A stretch of DNA of 64,000 nucleotides, from contig NZ_CP046883.1 of the NCBI RefSeq assembly GCF_014262665.1, positions 1,612,001 to 1,676,000 of the forward strand. Direction: 5' to 3'. Source of the stretch: Corynebacterium anserum (GTDB lineage: Bacteria > Actinomycetota > Actinomycetes > Mycobacteriales > Mycobacteriaceae). Position numbers and translations under genes: made by a program. The notes beneath the pieces were generated by a model. The model searched no databases. It had not been told where the DNA came from and saw only the letters and a list, made by a program, of their open reading frames with translations. Each line of letters begins with the position of its first letter. Position 1 is the stretch's first letter. This document shows, piece after piece, positions 1 through 8,212 of the stretch.

Positions 1-430
1 CGTCCGGGAGCCCCAGGAGACTGATCCAAGCCGTTCGATCGTCACCGAACCTCATGACGATACCGCTGCTGTTCAACCTAAATGGGCAAGCCCCAAAAAC
101 CGCATAGGGTTAGTCATCGCAGCAGTTTTCGGCACCGTAGTTTTCGCCATGATTTTCAAAGCTCTGGGCAGCTGGGGTCCTTGGGCAGATGCTTGGATCT
201 TCACGGGGTCTATGCTCGCCACCTACGGCATGGCTCGGGGTTGGACTGAATTCTGGCTTATCTGGATTGGCGTAGATATCGTCGGCGTGCCATTGCTTCT
301 CGCCGCCGGCTACTACCCATCTGCCGTCCTATATGTCGTTTATGGAGCTTTCGTGTTATGGGGGTTCTTCGTCTGGCTGAAGATCCAGCGATCGGAAGCT
401 GTGCACGGAACCCCTGCCGTAGCGAGCTGA
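1..430 (+). CDS. pnuC: PnuC-family nicotinamide riboside/NMN transporter, C-terminal part
   Basis: An open frame enters from the left edge (first full codon at base 2) and stops at 428-430. The visible 142 residues start with a charged linker. A membrane segment follows, then the pattern of the last PnuC helices: WADAWIFTGSMLATYGMARG, then WLIWIGVDIVGVPLL, then a Tyr/Gly-rich helix ending GFFVWLK. PnuC proteins carry nicotinamide riboside or mononucleotide across the inner membrane for NAD salvage. The charged linker before residue 35 is longer than usual for the family. The start lies outside the window. The family call rests on the C-terminal half only. Confidence 0.75.
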   Translation, partial: VREPQETDPSRSIVTEPHDDTAAVQPKWASPKNRIGLVIAAVFGTVVFAMIFKALGSWGPWADAWIFTGSMLATYGMARGWTEFWLIWIGVDIVGVPLLLAAGYYPSAVLYVVYGAFVLWGFFVWLKIQRSEAVHGTPAVAS

Positions 431-483
431 GAACATCTCTTGAGAAAGTCTGGGCGTCGGGGTTAGCTTTCCCACAGCCCTGT

Positions 484-604
484 GGACGGATCATCCATCC
501 AACAGCCCAGCGCCCGTTTAATCCTACGGACGAATCATCCCCCCAACAGCCCAGCGCCCGATTAATCCTACGGACGGATCATCCCCCAACAGTCCAGCGC
601 CCAA
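484..604. repeat. 44-bp tandem repeat, about 2.7 copies
   Basis: Units begin at 484, 528 and 572 (ggacgga/ggacgaa), each running through 'atcatcc...caacagcccagcgccc'. The array fills the space between the pnuC stop and the end of the convergent hydrolase gene. Copies differ at only a few bases, so the amplification looks recent. No promoter or terminator role is evident. Confidence 0.8.
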
Positions 605-1648
605 CTAAACCAATAGTTTCGCATACAGCTGCGGATCGATCTTGCTCGCATCTGCTGGATCGAAGCTCGACTCACGATCTTTATCCACCAACACTGCTCG
701 CACCCCTTCTGCGAAGTTTGGTTCGCGGCGCAACGCATTACCAACAGCCAATTCATTCTTCAATGCGGTAGCAATGTCCGTCTCTGCATTACGACGGAAT
801 AATTCCGTCATAGCCACTAAACTGGCCGGATTCGCAGCGCGCAGCATCACCCTCACCTTGTCCAAGAACTCTGCTTGACGGTCATCCTGAGGCTCAGTGG
901 CACTAATACGGGCCTCAATATCCTGCCAATGCCCGGTGCCGAAAGTATCGATAATCCACGTCGCGTTCTGTTCCAATTCAGAATCCGGGTTCTCCAGCGA
1001 AGAACGACTCACCGAAAACCTCTCCTGTGCCTCATCCACAGAGCTTTCGCACAGTGCGTGACCGAAAGATTCGGCGTCGCTAACAAGAACATTCCCCAAC
1101 CCTGTAAACAACATATCCGCAGGCGACAACCGCCAGCCCGTGCAACCAATAAACAAACCAATAGCACCATCCACCGGCAAGTGATTCAACACGTGCGACA
1201 TACCCACGTCAGGGACGAAACCAATAGCAGCTTCGGGCATCGCCCCCATAGTGCGAGGCGTAATCACACGATGCGAACCATGCGCAGAAATACCAAAACC
1301 GCCACCCATCACAACTCCCTCCAACAGGGCGACAATCGGCTTGTCATACTGAGCCATGCGGAGATTCATCGCGTACTCATCCTCGAAGAACTCATCACCA
1401 GCCTTAAAATCGCCAGCCATATCCGTCTCCCGCACGCCGCGGACATCACCGCCAGCACAAAAGGCGCGGTCGGACGACGAACGAATTAATACCGCCCGTA
1501 TTGAAGAATCATCGGACCACGCGATCAGTGCATCATCTATATCGCGCACCATCGAATGAGTTAAGGAATTCAACGCCTTCGGGCGGTCTAATTCAACGAC
1601 GCCAACAAAGCCCTCAACACACGTCTTCACAAAATTCTCATTAGTCAT
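605..1648 (-). CDS. 3-hydroxyisobutyryl-CoA hydrolase (crotonase superfamily)
   Basis: This 347-residue crotonase-fold protein probably hydrolyses 3-hydroxyisobutyryl-CoA in valine breakdown. The N-terminus reads VELDRPKALNSLT. Next comes the oxyanion-hole segment AFCAGGDVRGV, where the GGDV form is typical of the hydrolase branch rather than enoyl-CoA hydratases. It is followed by GVVMGGGFGISAHGSHR and MPEAAIGFVPDVG, with the catalytic-type Glu and Asp. Length fits the hydrolase family (about 340-380). The ATG at 1648 is preferred over a start 13 codons upstream because homologous sequence begins at MTNENF. It stands alone here; branched-chain catabolism also appears in the cluster at 38-50 kb. 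Confidence 0.85.
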   Translation of the reverse strand: MTNENFVKTCVEGFVGVVELDRPKALNSLTHSMVRDIDDALIAWSDDSSIRAVLIRSSSDRAFCAGGDVRGVRETDMAGDFKAGDEFFEDEYAMNLRMAQYDKPIVALLEGVVMGGGFGISAHGSHRVITPRTMGAMPEAAIGFVPDVGMSHVLNHLPVDGAIGLFIGCTGWRLSPADMLFTGLGNVLVSDAESFGHALCESSVDEAQERFSVSRSSLENPDSELEQNATWIIDTFGTGHWQDIEARISATEPQDDRQAEFLDKVRVMLRAANPASLVAMTELFRRNAETDIATALKNELAVGNALRREPNFAEGVRAVLVDKDRESSFDPADASKIDPQLYAKLLV

Positions 1649-1995
1649 GCACTCCACAATGCCAGAAAACGAGCACCCCAGGAGCAAAAGATATACTCAG
1701 ATAACTAGCTGGTCACAGGCCTGGCAACGGCGTGTGGAGACTGCACCGAGGTCTCTACGCACAGATGTTGAAACCGGTGAGGGCACAGGAGACGACCATC
1801 TCACACCTGAGCAGCCTAGGATTACACCCAAGCAGCCTAGTGACGCACCTGAGCAGCCTAGTAGGTACGAATGGCACACAATCTCCGCAGGCGAATATCC
1901 CGGGGGATCAGACTAGCCTGGCAAACACATAAACAAGTGACTACAAAATCACGGGCCCAGATGAAGTAGGAGCCAAAGTAAAGACGAATGTTGAC
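1649..1995. other. Intergenic region with a 21-bp tandem repeat
   Basis: This 347-base gap separates the hydrolase start from the end of ppk2. Bases 1804-1866 hold three 21-bp units starting at 1804, 1825 and 1846, sharing 'cac(c/t)...agcagcctag'. A plus-strand open frame (1647-1916) crosses the region, but its protein is low complexity and unrecognised. No clear terminator is visible. Confidence 0.7.
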
Positions 1996-3039
1996 CTAAT
2001 CCTTTGACTTCTTCTTCGATTTCTTCGGTTTCGAACCGGACTTAGAATCGGGCTCCAACCGGTGCGCATCCTTCCGCTCAGATTTCCCCTTATGCTTGGC
2101 CTTCTTCTCGGCCCTCTTGGCGGCTTTCCTCTCAGCCTTCTTTGCAGCTTCGCGAGCCTCAACTTTGTCCCGTTCCAGTTCAGCGGCAGCATCCGGCACA
2201 TAACGGAATTGTGTACGGGGAGGACGCTCATAATTTGATGAAATCTTCGGACGTTCAGGAATCTTAGGAACCTGCTTTTCCACGTATTCCCACGGAATAG
2301 TGTTCAGCAAGTGATTGATGACATTGATGCGGGAGCGTTTCTTATCCTCAGACTCGACTGTGTACCACGGCGCAGAAGGAATATCAGTATGAACAAACAT
2401 CTCATCCTTCGCGCGAGAATAATCCTCCCACCGTGTAATGGACTGCAAATCCATAGGTGATAGCTTCCACTGACGCAACGGATCCTCGCGTCGAGCAGTA
2501 AATCTCCTCACCTGCTCATCATCAGATACAGAAAACCAGTACTTGCGCAGGATAATGCCGTCTTCAACCAAGAGACGCTCAAAAATCGGAGCCTGGTGCA
2601 AGAATCGGCGGTACTCCTGCGTGGTGCAGAACCCCATCACACGCTCCACACCTGCGCGGTTATACCAAGATCGGTCAAAAATAACGATTTCACCCGCCGT
2701 AGGAAGCTTCTCAACATAACGCTGGAAATACCACTGTCCTTGCTCACGGGAGTTAGGAGCTGGCAGAGCCTCTACCCTGCACGTACGGGGATTGAGATAC
2801 TGCGTAATCCGCTTAATCGCAGATCCCTTGCCAGCAGCATCGCGCCCTTCCATGATGATCACCACACGAGCACCTGTCGCAACCACCCACTGCTGCATTT
2901 CCACCAGCTCAGCTTGAAGGCGAACAAGCTCCGCCTCATAAGCCTTCTTCGACAACTTTGGTGGTTTGGTGTGCGCCTCCCCAGAATTGCTCTTTTCATC
3001 TGCGGACTGTTTATACGACTTAGCGGGTTCGCGGCTCAT
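1996..3039 (-). CDS. ppk2: Polyphosphate kinase 2 (PPK2 family)
   Basis: PPK2 transfers phosphate between polyphosphate and nucleoside diphosphates in the cytoplasm. Near residue 65 is the Walker A segment EGRDAAGKGSAIKR. It is followed by NPRTCRVEALPAP, the Walker B segment IVIFDRSWYNRAGVERVMGF and the lid RREDPLRQWKLSPMD, all diagnostic of single-domain PPK2. The core ends near residue 275. The last 60 or so residues are a Lys/Arg/Ala-rich tail (KKAERKAAKRAEKKAKHKGK) that is not part of the catalytic fold. The ATG at 3039 is chosen over a TTG three codons upstream. No partner gene is adjacent. Confidence 0.93.
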   Translation of the reverse strand: MSREPAKSYKQSADEKSNSGEAHTKPPKLSKKAYEAELVRLQAELVEMQQWVVATGARVVIIMEGRDAAGKGSAIKRITQYLNPRTCRVEALPAPNSREQGQWYFQRYVEKLPTAGEIVIFDRSWYNRAGVERVMGFCTTQEYRRFLHQAPIFERLLVEDGIILRKYWFSVSDDEQVRRFTARREDPLRQWKLSPMDLQSITRWEDYSRAKDEMFVHTDIPSAPWYTVESEDKKRSRINVINHLLNTIPWEYVEKQVPKIPERPKISSNYERPPRTQFRYVPDAAAELERDKVEAREAAKKAERKAAKRAEKKAKHKGKSERKDAHRLEPDSKSGSKPKKSKKKSKD

Positions 3040-3345
3040 GGTAATCAATGCTACCGCGGTAGCTGGCCAATGCTTTAATCTCCCTTACTCGAATCTTCCC
3101 TCCTCTTGTCTTCTTCCCCCATCGTCACAACGGCTCTCACTTCTGTTGCTCTCACCTCTATTGCTCTCACTTCTGTTCGATCAGTCATCTGGGATTGCCT
3201 GGTGGCGGACGCCTCCGGAGTTGCGTCACTGCTAACGAGGGATCTGGTCTTGCCTAACTGCTAACGGGGATCTGGCGTTGCCTAACTGCTAACGGAGGAT
3301 CCGGTGTCGCTGATCAGAGGTTCATCCCGCGTGATTAGCAAATCT

Positions 3346-3495
3346 CTGCAACAAAAGTCGACAAGAAACCCAAGAAGAACGATCCCCGACCACCGACTGC
3401 AACAAAGGTCGACAAGAATTCTCCAAAGTTTCCTTTCCCCCAGGATTTTGTTGCAGATGTGATTAAGTGCTGCATTCCTGTCGACTTTTGTGCAG
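3346..3495. repeat. Four related copies of a ctgcaacaaaagtcgac element, two direct and two inverted
   Basis: Direct copies start at 3346 (ctgcaacaaaagtcgacaag) and 3397 (ctgcaacaaaggtcgacaag). A shorter inverted copy (ttttgttgcag) lies near 3445-3455. A longer inverted copy (tgtcgacttttgtgcag) lies at 3479-3495 and is missing one base. The outer copies could pair into a long hairpin. It resembles a small palindromic intergenic element or a remnant of one. Confidence 0.65.
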
Positions 3496-3611
3496 CGTCT
3501 GGGCAACTCAACCTCAACGATCCCAAACAACTCCAGCATGAGCCTAGCCTCAAGAAGTTTCAGATCTTATTTTCCCGCAACACCTTGGCCTAACCTAGCG
3601 ATAGTCCGCGT

Positions 3612-3707
3612 TCAGAACATCGTCACCCTATCGACCTCGTTAACCAGAACATCGTCACCCCATCAACCCCGTTAACCAGAACATCATCACCCCATCAACC
3701 CCGTTAA
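3612..3707. repeat. 32-bp tandem repeat, three copies
   Basis: Units at 3612-3643, 3644-3675 and 3676-3707 share 'ccagaacatcgtcacc' and then 'ccatcaaccccgttaa'. The last two differ at one position. The array lies downstream of the minus-strand nuclease-like gene that ends at 3763. Confidence 0.85.
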
Positions 3708-3762
3708 CAAGGAAGCTTATTTCGGCTCAAAATAGATAGAGCCCTTCCCTAGAATCTCAGCA

Positions 3763-4881
3763 TCACCGGCCAGATCTATCGCCCCAAGCCCACGCGCGAG
3801 CATGCCACTTACCTTCTGGCGCGATCCGCCCCTCTGCCCTTCTCCGCTCCAAACTCTGCCTCACTTCGTTGAGCCAAGCTCCTTCTTTGAAGGACTCCGC
3901 ATCGATTCTAATTACTTCAAAACCCTGGTTCTGAATCCGACGCTCACGCTGCCGTTCCTCCATGATTTTCTGCGGATCGATCTTCCCAAGCCTTGCGGAA
4001 CTATGAGCACCGTCCATACCAAGCCTTGCGGAACTATGAGCACCGTCCAGATCGAAATAAGCGTTTGATTTGGTATCGAGGTACTTGTCCCGACCGTCGT
4101 ACTCCACAACCAAGCCACAGGGGAACATGAAATCCACGCGCCCGAGGAAGTCGGCCTTCCTCACCCAATTGTCCGAGAGTTTCGCTTTGAAAATATCGAC
4201 CTGCTGGTAAGGAGCTGGGAATCCTGCCTTCCAAAGTTCATATTTGACCTCGCTCTCACGCGGGCTTTCTGAACAATCTGTTATAAGCATCAAGGTCTCT
4301 TTGGCAATGTCCTGCGCAGATCGGCCTTTCCTTGATTTTCCGCGTCTTCTCTTCATGAATTCTAAGCTTGGCTCCACGGCGTCGATTGTTATTTTTCGTT
4401 GATGAAGCATCGCCTCTATCGCCACCAAACCTTCAAGTTGGCTACCCCAAAGCAACAATTCGGCAGCAAGGGCTTGTGGCGAGCTGATGAAAACCACTCC
4501 GAATTCTGTAGCGAATTCGACGGCTTGCCCTATGTATCTCCGGGGTAGGTGGCGAATTACCACCTCGCTGGTCGAAGTGCTCCGCGCACCGTTCACGCTT
4601 CCTAGCTCGATGCGTCGGTGTTTGTTTCCTCCGGTAGGTGTGGGAAGACCTAAAACAAACGCAGCTGTCATGCCTATCGCAATGTGCCCTGGCCTAGTTT
4701 TGCAGTGAGCAACCACACGGAGAAGTTTCTGTTGCCGTGGGGAGAGCTGCCGCCAATTCTCACTAGTTACGTAGGCACCTCGAGCAAGTTGGTGAAGTTT
4801 GCCGTCTTTGCGTAACCGGTAGACCCGAGCCCTATCGGCCTCTCGAAGATCTCTAGCAAGAATGAGCACGAATCCCCCCAT
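3763..4881 (-). CDS. AbiEi-like N-terminal domain fused to a DUF559/Vsr-like PD-(D/E)XK nuclease domain
   Basis: This 372-residue protein has two parts. Residues about 10-60 (YRLRKDGKLHQLARGAYVTS) resemble the winged-helix start of AbiEi-type antitoxins. Residues about 208-330 resemble the DUF559/Vsr-like nuclease fold: SEVKYELWKAGFPAPYQQ, VDF at 249-251, VVEYDGRDKY at 258-267, and a basic helix EERQRERRIQNQGFEVIRI. D250 and E260 are plausible catalytic residues. Actinobacteria carry many such proteins, usually annotated as AbiEi-domain or DUF559 proteins of unknown role. An 11-residue segment (DGAHSSARLG plus one residue) is duplicated in tandem at 279-300, inside the nuclease domain. No toxin gene is adjacent. 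The function is inferred from fold only. Confidence 0.65.
   Translation of the reverse strand: MGGFVLILARDLREADRARVYRLRKDGKLHQLARGAYVTSENWRQLSPRQQKLLRVVAHCKTRPGHIAIGMTAAFVLGLPTPTGGNKHRRIELGSVNGARSTSTSEVVIRHLPRRYIGQAVEFATEFGVVFISSPQALAAELLLWGSQLEGLVAIEAMLHQRKITIDAVEPSLEFMKRRRGKSRKGRSAQDIAKETLMLITDCSESPRESEVKYELWKAGFPAPYQQVDIFKAKLSDNWVRKADFLGRVDFMFPCGLVVEYDGRDKYLDTKSNAYFDLDGAHSSARLGMDGAHSSARLGKIDPQKIMEERQRERRIQNQGFEVIRIDAESFKEGAWLNEVRQSLERRRAEGRIAPEGKWHARAWAWGDRSGR
3986..4050. repeat. In-frame 33-bp tandem duplication inside the nuclease-like gene
   Basis: Two copies start at 3986 and 4019, each beginning ccaagccttgcggaactatg. They differ only at the last bases. The length is a multiple of three, so the frame is kept and eleven residues are added between the VVEYDG strand and the following basic helix. 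Confidence 0.9.
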
Positions 4882-4921
4882 GTTGTGATCTCTTTTCTTT
4901 ACGCTGAACAGTCTTACGGTT

Positions 4922-5039
4922 CGGATCGTATCCGGTTTAGTTCCCTAACACTCGGATCGTGTCCGGTTTAGTTCCCTAGCACTCGGATCGTGTCCGGTTT
5001 AGTTCCCTAGCACTTGGATCGCTGCCGGTTGAGTTCTGG
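4922..5039. repeat. 31-bp tandem repeat, nearly four copies
   Basis: Units start at 4922, 4953, 4984 and 5015 and share 'cggatcgtgtccggtttagt' followed by 'tccctagcact'. The fourth copy is diverged and truncated. The array lies 41 bp upstream of the start of the nuclease-like gene at 4881, so it could overlap that promoter. Confidence 0.85.
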
Positions 5040-5267
5040 CGTTTTGGTTTCTGCCGGATGTGTTTTCTCGATTTTTTAGCGCTCGCTGTCTGGCTGATAG
5101 ACCAATATTCGACGCCAAAATCAGACACAGCAGAACCCACAAAATAAACGTATTCAGTAACCCAACTGACGACATCGCTGTGATCGTCACTCCCCCAAGA
5201 TTCCATCAACACCCCCAAACCACTCACGGAAGAGAATCAAGAACGTTCGCGGTAGACAAGCAAAAAA

Positions 5268-5340
5268 CCACCCACGGTAAGCAAAACCACCCACGGTAAG
5301 CAAAACCACCCACGGTAGGCAAAAACTACTCACGGCAGCA
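5268..5340. repeat. 19-bp tandem repeat, three copies plus a diverged fourth
   Basis: The unit ccacccacggtaagcaaaa occurs at 5268-5286, 5287-5305 and 5306-5324 (one change). A weaker copy follows to about 5340, and single diverged units can be seen from about 5217. It lies directly before the stem-loop at 5343. Confidence 0.85.
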
Positions 5341-5342
5341 CA

Positions 5343-5371
5343 ATGGCCTTGAGCTGTTTACTCAAGGCCAT
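5343..5371. other. Perfect 11-bp stem-loop in intergenic DNA
   Basis: The arms atggccttgag (5343-5353) and ctcaaggccat (5361-5371) pair perfectly around a 7-base loop. No T-run follows on either strand, so it is not a typical intrinsic terminator. It could be a processed RNA end or a protein site. Confidence 0.55.
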
Positions 5372-5898
5372 CGGCTGAAGGCGGTAACTAGTAGCGCGAC
5401 CCCGTGTTTTCCCTAAACTGCACGCTTCCCAGCCCTCGGTGTGTAGGTGATCCCTTAACCTTCGGGATTAAATATGACACAAGAGGGATAAGTTTTAACC
5501 AAAAAAGTTTATTTCGATTTAAATTGCAGTTAAGTGCATATTTTCCAGACTGAAAATCCCCCTCTACTAAGCCGCGTAAATACGCTCTGAGCAGCACATT
5601 TACCTAGGCCTATATGGAACCACTCTGCGTAGTCCCCCTATTGTTCCCCTACCCCATTAGGGGTTAGCACAAGTAAGCTTACACAGAGCTACTGAACAAC
5701 TGTTTCTATCTCAATAACCAATTATTGGGAATGCGCGCCATCCCAATCACGATCACCCCTACGCTGATGCGCGAGGAGACATTTCAACCCTCCGCCAACA
5801 CCCACCGCCTACACAAGCTCGAATTGTCCTCCAACCCCAGCTTCAACCCTCTGCCAACACCCACCGGAACGAACCTCAAACCACTCACCGGCAGTGGC

Positions 5899-7521
5899 TC
5901 AGCATTCCGGAACGTTTACCGCTACGTTCGTTGCCAAACCACCGCCAGCAGTTTCTTTGTATTTATCGCTCATGTCGCGCCCAGTTTGACGCATCGTCTC
6001 GATGACCTCATCAAGGGTGACATGGTGCTTGCCATCACCGCGTAAAGCCATCTTCGCGGCATTGATAGCTTTTCCCGCAGAGATTGCGTTGCGCTCGATG
6101 CATGGGATCTGCACGAGGCCACCAATCGGATCGCACGTCAGCCCCAAAGAATGCTCCATCGCTATCTCCGCCGCGTTCGCAACCTGCTGCGGTGTACCTC
6201 CCAATACCTCCGCTAAACCAGCCGCAGCCATCGACGCTGCCGATCCTACCTCTCCTTGACATCCCACCTCCGCACCAGAGATAGATGCTCGTTCTTTATA
6301 CAGAGATCCCACAGCGCCTGCAGCTAACAAAAATTTTCGATTGGTGGCTCGTGGATCGCGACGTCCGGCGTCGGTAAAATTTCTCGCGTAGAACATGACG
6401 GCGGGGATAATCCCTGCTGCGCCGTTAGTCGGAGCGGTGACCACACGACCACCCGCGGCGTTTTCTTCGTTGACCGCTAGTGCCACAAGGTTGACCCAGT
6501 CCTCCGAAAATTCAGCGGTGCACTGCGGGTCTTCGTCCATCAACTGGTCGTACCACCGTTTAGCACGTCGGCGCACTTGCAACATTCCTGGCAGTACGCC
6601 GTCGCTGGCCATGCCACGCTTGGCGCAATCTTGCATCGCTTGTGCAATGGAGTCGAGAGTTACGTTGATCTCTTCATCGGTACGCAGCGTTCGCTCGCAC
6701 TCCAACTGCACGCTGGAGATTGACCGAGGCTCACCCACTGTGCCATCGCAGAGGCGCAATAACTTTTCTGCGGAATCAAAAACGAACTTGCCGGTTATCT
6801 CGCCCCGCTGTGGCACATGGTCCTCCGTCCGAATGAATCCGCCTCCTATGGAGTAGTAGGTTTCTTTGTAGGCAGCACGATGCGGCGATCGATCATCGGG
6901 AGAACCATCGCCGTGCTCGGACGTAAACTCACCATTTTTGTGCTGTTGCCCGCCTTTTTCTTGTACTCCTTCACCATCGTGGCTGAGGTGGCCGTGTGAT
7001 GTTTCCTCGAAGCCCACGAATGTCACGGCGTTAGTGTGAATGGAACGCCGTATCGCCGGACGGAGAATGATGTCCTCGAAACCGCATGTAACCGGTAAGT
7101 TTTCGTCCCCGGCCAGACGGATCTGACGCGTCCGGCGGATCTCGCGGATGCGCGTCTCCATAAAATCTGGGTCGACTGCGCCAGGATCAGCACCGTCGAG
7201 GCCTAGCAAGCACGCTTCGAGTGTTCCATGCCCCATGCCCGTGGCTGCCAGCGAACCGTACAGAATGATCGATATTGCGGTGCCATGTTCACGATGCGGT
7301 GTGACTACTCCGGCCAGTTTGGCTTCATCGTCGAGGGGTCGAAGGCTACTTGCCCTTTGTCTTCTCGACGCCGCTTCTCCACCAGTCTGATCCATTCTCC
7401 CAGCCAGGATTTCCTTCCTCAGTTCTGTGGCGAAGGTCAATCCTGCTCGCATAGGTCCAACAGTGTGGGATGAGGATGGTCCCACACCAATCTGGAACAA
7501 ATCAAAAACGCTGACAGTCAT
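5899..7521 (-). CDS. sdaA: L-serine ammonia-lyase, iron-sulfur type, with two insertions
   Basis: SdaA converts L-serine to pyruvate and ammonia using a [4Fe-4S] cluster. The start [20 protein letters not shown] is the family signature. Cluster cysteines are visible in [13 protein letters not shown] and [14 protein letters not shown]. The C-terminus [17 protein letters not shown] is also typical. At 540 residues it is some 80 longer than usual. The excess sits in two hydrophilic insertions, near residues 41-79 (Arg/Ala-rich) and 172-215 (His/Gly/Lys-rich, [20 protein letters not shown]). Both fall between conserved blocks of the N-terminal beta domain. The catalytic half looks intact. Confidence 0.93.
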   Translation of the reverse strand: MTVSVFDLFQIGVGPSSSHTVGPMRAGLTFATELRKEILAGRMDQTGGEAASRRQRASSLRPLDDEAKLAGVVTPHREHGTAISIILYGSLAATGMGHGTLEACLLGLDGADPGAVDPDFMETRIREIRRTRQIRLAGDENLPVTCGFEDIILRPAIRRSIHTNAVTFVGFEETSHGHLSHDGEGVQEKGGQQHKNGEFTSEHGDGSPDDRSPHRAAYKETYYSIGGGFIRTEDHVPQRGEITGKFVFDSAEKLLRLCDGTVGEPRSISSVQLECERTLRTDEEINVTLDSIAQAMQDCAKRGMASDGVLPGMLQVRRRAKRWYDQLMDEDPQCTAEFSEDWVNLVALAVNEENAAGGRVVTAPTNGAAGIIPAVMFYARNFTDAGRRDPRATNRKFLLAAGAVGSLYKERASISGAEVGCQGEVGSAASMAAAGLAEVLGGTPQQVANAAEIAMEHSLGLTCDPIGGLVQIPCIERNAISAGKAINAAKMALRGDGKHHVTLDEVIETMRQTGRDMSDKYKETAGGGLATNVAVNVPEC

Positions 7522-7703
7522 GCCACTGACGCTACCTGACCATCAGTGATGTTGTTTTACTAATCTGCGCTTTCTGGAACACCACGAGCCGTCTCTTCCA
7601 ACGTGGTGTTTCAGAGTCAATACCAACTGATCGCAGTGGACAGCGCCTGCAGCTGAGCGCTTAAGAAAACACCAGCAGTTGGACCCTTAAGCTCGGTCTC
7701 CCC

Positions 7704-8027
7704 CTATTTGACCTCAAACTCTGCCATGCGATCCCACTCCGTTTTTCCTTCGATAAGGGTGTTGATGATTTTCGGAGTTTCAGTCAAAACGGTTGGGAAT
7801 AGCTCACAAGCCTTCTTGAAGTGTTCAGAATTAACATGAGCCTCAGCCGCGTCATCCTTGAAGCCTTCAACAAGAATGTACTCATTTGGATCATCTGTGG
7901 AGCGGAACCAATCAAAGAAGAGGCAGCCTTCTTCTGCACGGGTAGCTGCAGTGAATTCTGCGACAACCTCACGGAAATTCTCGACGTGTTCCGGCAATGG
8001 CTTGAACTTAACGTTGATCAAAATCAT
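7704..8027 (-). CDS. Antibiotic biosynthesis monooxygenase-fold protein (YgiN-like putative quinol monooxygenase)
   Basis: This 107-residue ferredoxin-like ABM-domain protein reads MILINVKFKPLPEHVENFRE, then ATRAEEGCLFFDWFRSTDDP, then YILVEGFKDDAAEAHVNSEHFK, the usual single-domain ABM layout. The family acts without cofactor on quinol-like substrates or as heme-degrading homologues. The substrate is unknown here. The ATG at 8027 is chosen because GTAGGAGAC lies immediately upstream at good spacing; the longer frame to 8090 has no support. It sits between sdaA and the ABC-F gene with about 180-bp gaps. Confidence 0.8.
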   Translation of the reverse strand: MILINVKFKPLPEHVENFREVVAEFTAATRAEEGCLFFDWFRSTDDPNEYILVEGFKDDAAEAHVNSEHFKKACELFPTVLTETPKIINTLIEGKTEWDRMAEFEVK

Positions 8028-8212
8028 GTCTCCTACCCTACTCACCATCGAGACAACACCGATCCCCGTCCAGCTCCCTGCTCCTTCCAACCTAGCTACT
8101 CAAGTAGGCTCCCAGAGGCTACAGCCCGTCACAGTATCCGTCGCTCCTATTGCCGGCTATCCGCAACTCTTGCCGCCAACTATCCACTGCTCTAGTTTCC
8201 AGTTCCGCCGCC

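Larger units (their letters stand above)
3040..3762. other. 723-bp intergenic region made largely of short repeats
   Basis: No credible gene is seen. The gap contains about 30-bp direct repeats ('tgcctaactgctaacgg...gatctgg') at roughly 3225-3305, an inverted and direct element built on ctgcaacaaaagtcgaca (3346-3495), and a 32-bp tandem array (3612-3707). Short open frames here are low complexity. Promoter signals for ppk2 could not be placed with confidence. Confidence 0.7.
4882..5898. other. 1.0-kb intergenic region with two tandem arrays, a hairpin and an AT-rich stretch
   Basis: From left to right it holds a 31-bp repeat array (4922-5039), a 19-bp array (5268-5324), a perfect 11-bp stem-loop (5343-5371), an AT-rich stretch (about 5460-5560) and a 24-bp direct repeat (5784-5807 and 5843-5866). 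Small open frames, for example 5388-5597 minus and 4976-5227 minus, have no recognisable protein. No RNA gene was identified, although one could hide in the AT-rich part. Confidence 0.7.

Noticed and set aside
1647-1916. 89-codon frame divergent from the hydrolase gene
   Set aside because: The protein is low complexity and built partly from the 21-bp repeat; its ATG lies opposite the start codon of the hydrolase gene.
3612-5324. Regular 19-32 bp repeats that could be taken for CRISPR arrays
   Set aside because: Units follow each other directly with no unique spacers, copy number is two to four, and no cas gene is in the window.
5388-5597. 69-codon minus-strand frame in the 1-kb gap
   Set aside because: No similarity to a known family and no ribosome site.
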